Assembly: GCA_036568605.1 (NCBI GenBank) | Contig: DATCSE010000511.1 | Location: 1-7,446, forward strand | Origin: DATCSE01 sp036568605 | GTDB taxonomy: Bacteria; Pseudomonadota; Gammaproteobacteria; Burkholderiales; Burkholderiaceae_C | Reading direction: 5' to 3' | DNA length: 7,446 bases | Part shown: piece after piece, positions 6,542 to 7,446 of the stretch | Layout: every line of letters starts with the position of its first letter | Position numbering within the stretch: the first letter of the stretch is position 1 | Made by a program: the position numbers and the translations under genes | Notes under the pieces: model-generated | The model's input: the letters and a program-made list of their open reading frames with translations, nothing else | The model's database searches: none | What the model was told of the DNA's origin: nothing

Positions 6542-6889
6542 ATGTCCGCCCCGAAGCTCGACGTCACGCCGTCCGTCAAGAACCACATCGAAACGCTGGT
6601 CGCACTGGCCGGCTTGCTCCAGCGGGTCGAGAAGACCCCGATCGAGAAGGTCGGGGCCGACCAGTACCGCACGCTGGTGCGGCAGGTGGAGGCCGCTCTG
6701 GCCGAGGAAATGCCGGACGCTGCGCTGCAGGCGGTGCTGAACGCGTACCCCGCGACGGCCGAGGTCTATGAGAACGTGCACTACGCGCGATCGGGGCTGT
6801 CCCGCTCGGGACTGGACCGCTCGGTCGCATCGGAGATGCTGGCGAGCAAGTTGATCGCCAAGGCCCGAGACACGATCGAACCCCGTTAG
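6542..6889 (+). CDS. Small helical protein of unknown function
   Basis: I do not recognise this 115-residue protein. The start is well supported: AAAGGAAG (6527-6534) lies 7 nt before the ATG at 6542. The sequence is mostly predicted helix, with amphipathic stretches at about 12-30 (VKNHIETLVALAGLLQRVE), 40-56 and 58-69, then a segment YENVHYARSGLSRSGLDRS (76-94) and a final helix (95-110). It has no cysteine, signal peptide, membrane segment or recognisable catalytic motif, so it is likely a soluble cytoplasmic protein. It lies 84 nt after the metallo-hydrolase and 127 nt before the CorA-like gene on the same strand, and could be its own unit or the tail of the upstream operon. GC-rich codon use matches its neighbours. 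Confidence 0.82.
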   Translation: MSAPKLDVTPSVKNHIETLVALAGLLQRVEKTPIEKVGADQYRTLVRQVEAALAEEMPDAALQAVLNAYPATAEVYENVHYARSGLSRSGLDRSVASEMLASKLIAKARDTIEPR

Positions 6890-6909
6890 AGCTGAGCCTG
6901 CCTTCCGTT

Positions 6910-6945
6910 CGGGCTGAGCCCGCATGCCGCCCGCGACCCGTCGCG
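6910..6945 (+). terminator. Two tandem short hairpins, weak terminator candidate
   Basis: After the stop of the small gene (6889) come two compact hairpins. CGGGC/GCCCG (6910-6922) has a 5-bp stem with loop TGA, and CGCGA/TCGCG (6932-6945) has a 5-bp stem with loop CCCG. No T-run follows. In DNA this GC-rich, short stems arise easily by chance, so confidence is low. Confidence 0.25.
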
Positions 6946-7016
6946 TGGGCGTCGTGTCATCGCCGGGTTACCGTGTCGTGCCACACTACGGCGCCCCGGA
7001 CGGAGGGTTCTCGCGC

Positions 7017-7446
7017 ATGCAGCAGGCGGCAGGCAAGGTGGGTTTCGATTTCAGCGCCGACGACAGAGGCCTGATCTGCGGCTTTCGGTTCCGGCCGGGC
7101 GAGCCGGGGGTGCCGCTCGCGCTGAACGACGCAGCCGACTGGCTGCGCGAGCATTCGGCCTCGGCCGACGAGATGCCCCGCGAGGACGGCAGCTTCATCT
7201 GGCTGCACTTCAACCTGGCCGACGCGTCGGCCGAACGCTGGATGCAGCAGCACGCCGCGCTGCCGGCCGAGTTCTACGAGGCGCTGCGCCAGGGCTCGCG
7301 CTCGACCCGCATCGAGGATGCGCAGGATCACCTGCTCGCGGTCGTCAACGATGTCGCGTTCGAGTTCTCGTTCGATCCGTCCGAGATCGAGACGCTGTGG
7401 ATCAACGTGGGCCCGCGCATCGCGGTCACGGCGCGCGTGCATCCGC
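7017..7446 (+). CDS. CorA/ZntB-family metal ion transporter, N-terminal part (right end cut)
   Basis: From the ATG at 7017 an open frame of 143 codons runs off the right edge without a stop. GGAGGG (7002-7007), 9 nt upstream, is one of the strongest ribosome binding sites in the window and sets the start. The visible part matches the cytoplasmic N-terminal domain of CorA-like divalent cation channels, especially the ZntB type: FIWLHFNLAD (60-69), then W75, LPAEFYEAL (82-90), a linker with SRSTRIEDAQDHLLAVVNDV (94-113) and a strand ETLWINVGPRIAVTAR (125-140), equivalent to the family's conserved '..wl....vvTvr' core. The two C-terminal membrane helices and the GMN motif that would confirm the family lie outside. 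CorA proteins move Mg2+ or Co2+ and ZntB moves Zn2+; the fragment cannot decide between them. The opposite-strand frame here is a shadow. Confidence 0.85.
   Translation, partial: MQQAAGKVGFDFSADDRGLICGFRFRPGEPGVPLALNDAADWLREHSASADEMPREDGSFIWLHFNLADASAERWMQQHAALPAEFYEALRQGSRSTRIEDAQDHLLAVVNDVAFEFSFDPSEIETLWINVGPRIAVTARVHP

Noticed and set aside
4192..6925. Long - strand frames of 495 and 556 codons opposite the dehydrogenase, hydrolase and small gene
   Set aside because: Their translations are Arg/Gln/His-rich without domain motifs, and they lie opposite genes with clear catalytic residues and ribosome binding sites.
6957..7442. - strand frame of 161 codons at the right edge
   Set aside because: The + strand frame from 7017 has a strong ribosome binding site and a CorA/ZntB-like pattern; the - strand translation resembles no family.

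Overview
The window is very GC-rich, with G or C at most third codon positions, tightly packed genes and GAAGG/AGGAG-type ribosome binding sites. This suits a high-GC Gram-negative proteobacterium. I favour a Burkholderiales-type betaproteobacterium, because the UvrA fragment resembles the long UvrA variants I associate with Burkholderiales and Xanthomonadales, but this is inference and no rRNA or other taxonomic marker is present. The DNA looks like ordinary chromosome. I see no insertion sequence, tRNA, rRNA, CRISPR array, phage gene or attachment site.

Layout from left to right. (1) Positions 2-2725, +: a UvrA-family DNA repair ATPase, open at the left edge and possibly the C-terminal half of a double-length UvrA. 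(2) Positions 2809-3450, +: a 213-residue nitrobindin/FABP-like heme-binding beta-barrel protein, probably with its own transcription. (3) Positions 3487-4158, -: a TetR-family repressor with a WHG-type C-terminal domain, convergent with (2) and separated from it by a perfect 8-bp hairpin. (4) Positions 4243-5232, +: a short-chain dehydrogenase/reductase divergent from the repressor. (5) Positions 5243-6457, +: an exported, NAPE-PLD/UlaG-like metallo-beta-lactamase-fold hydrolase starting 10 nt after (4). (6) Positions 6542-6889, +: a small helical protein I do not recognise. (7) Positions 7017-7446, +: the N-terminal part of a CorA/ZntB-type metal ion transporter, running off the right edge.

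The most coherent unit is (3)-(5). The short divergent region between repressor and dehydrogenase holds two near-identical operator-like sites that form a long inverted repeat (15 of 16 positions paired). One site overlaps the -35 element of a good sigma70-type promoter for the dehydrogenase. The simplest reading is a self-regulated TetR switch controlling a two-gene operon: a cytoplasmic NAD(P)-dependent oxidoreductase and an envelope-located binuclear metal hydrolase. The inducer and substrates cannot be read from the sequence. No gap between genes exceeds about 130 bases.
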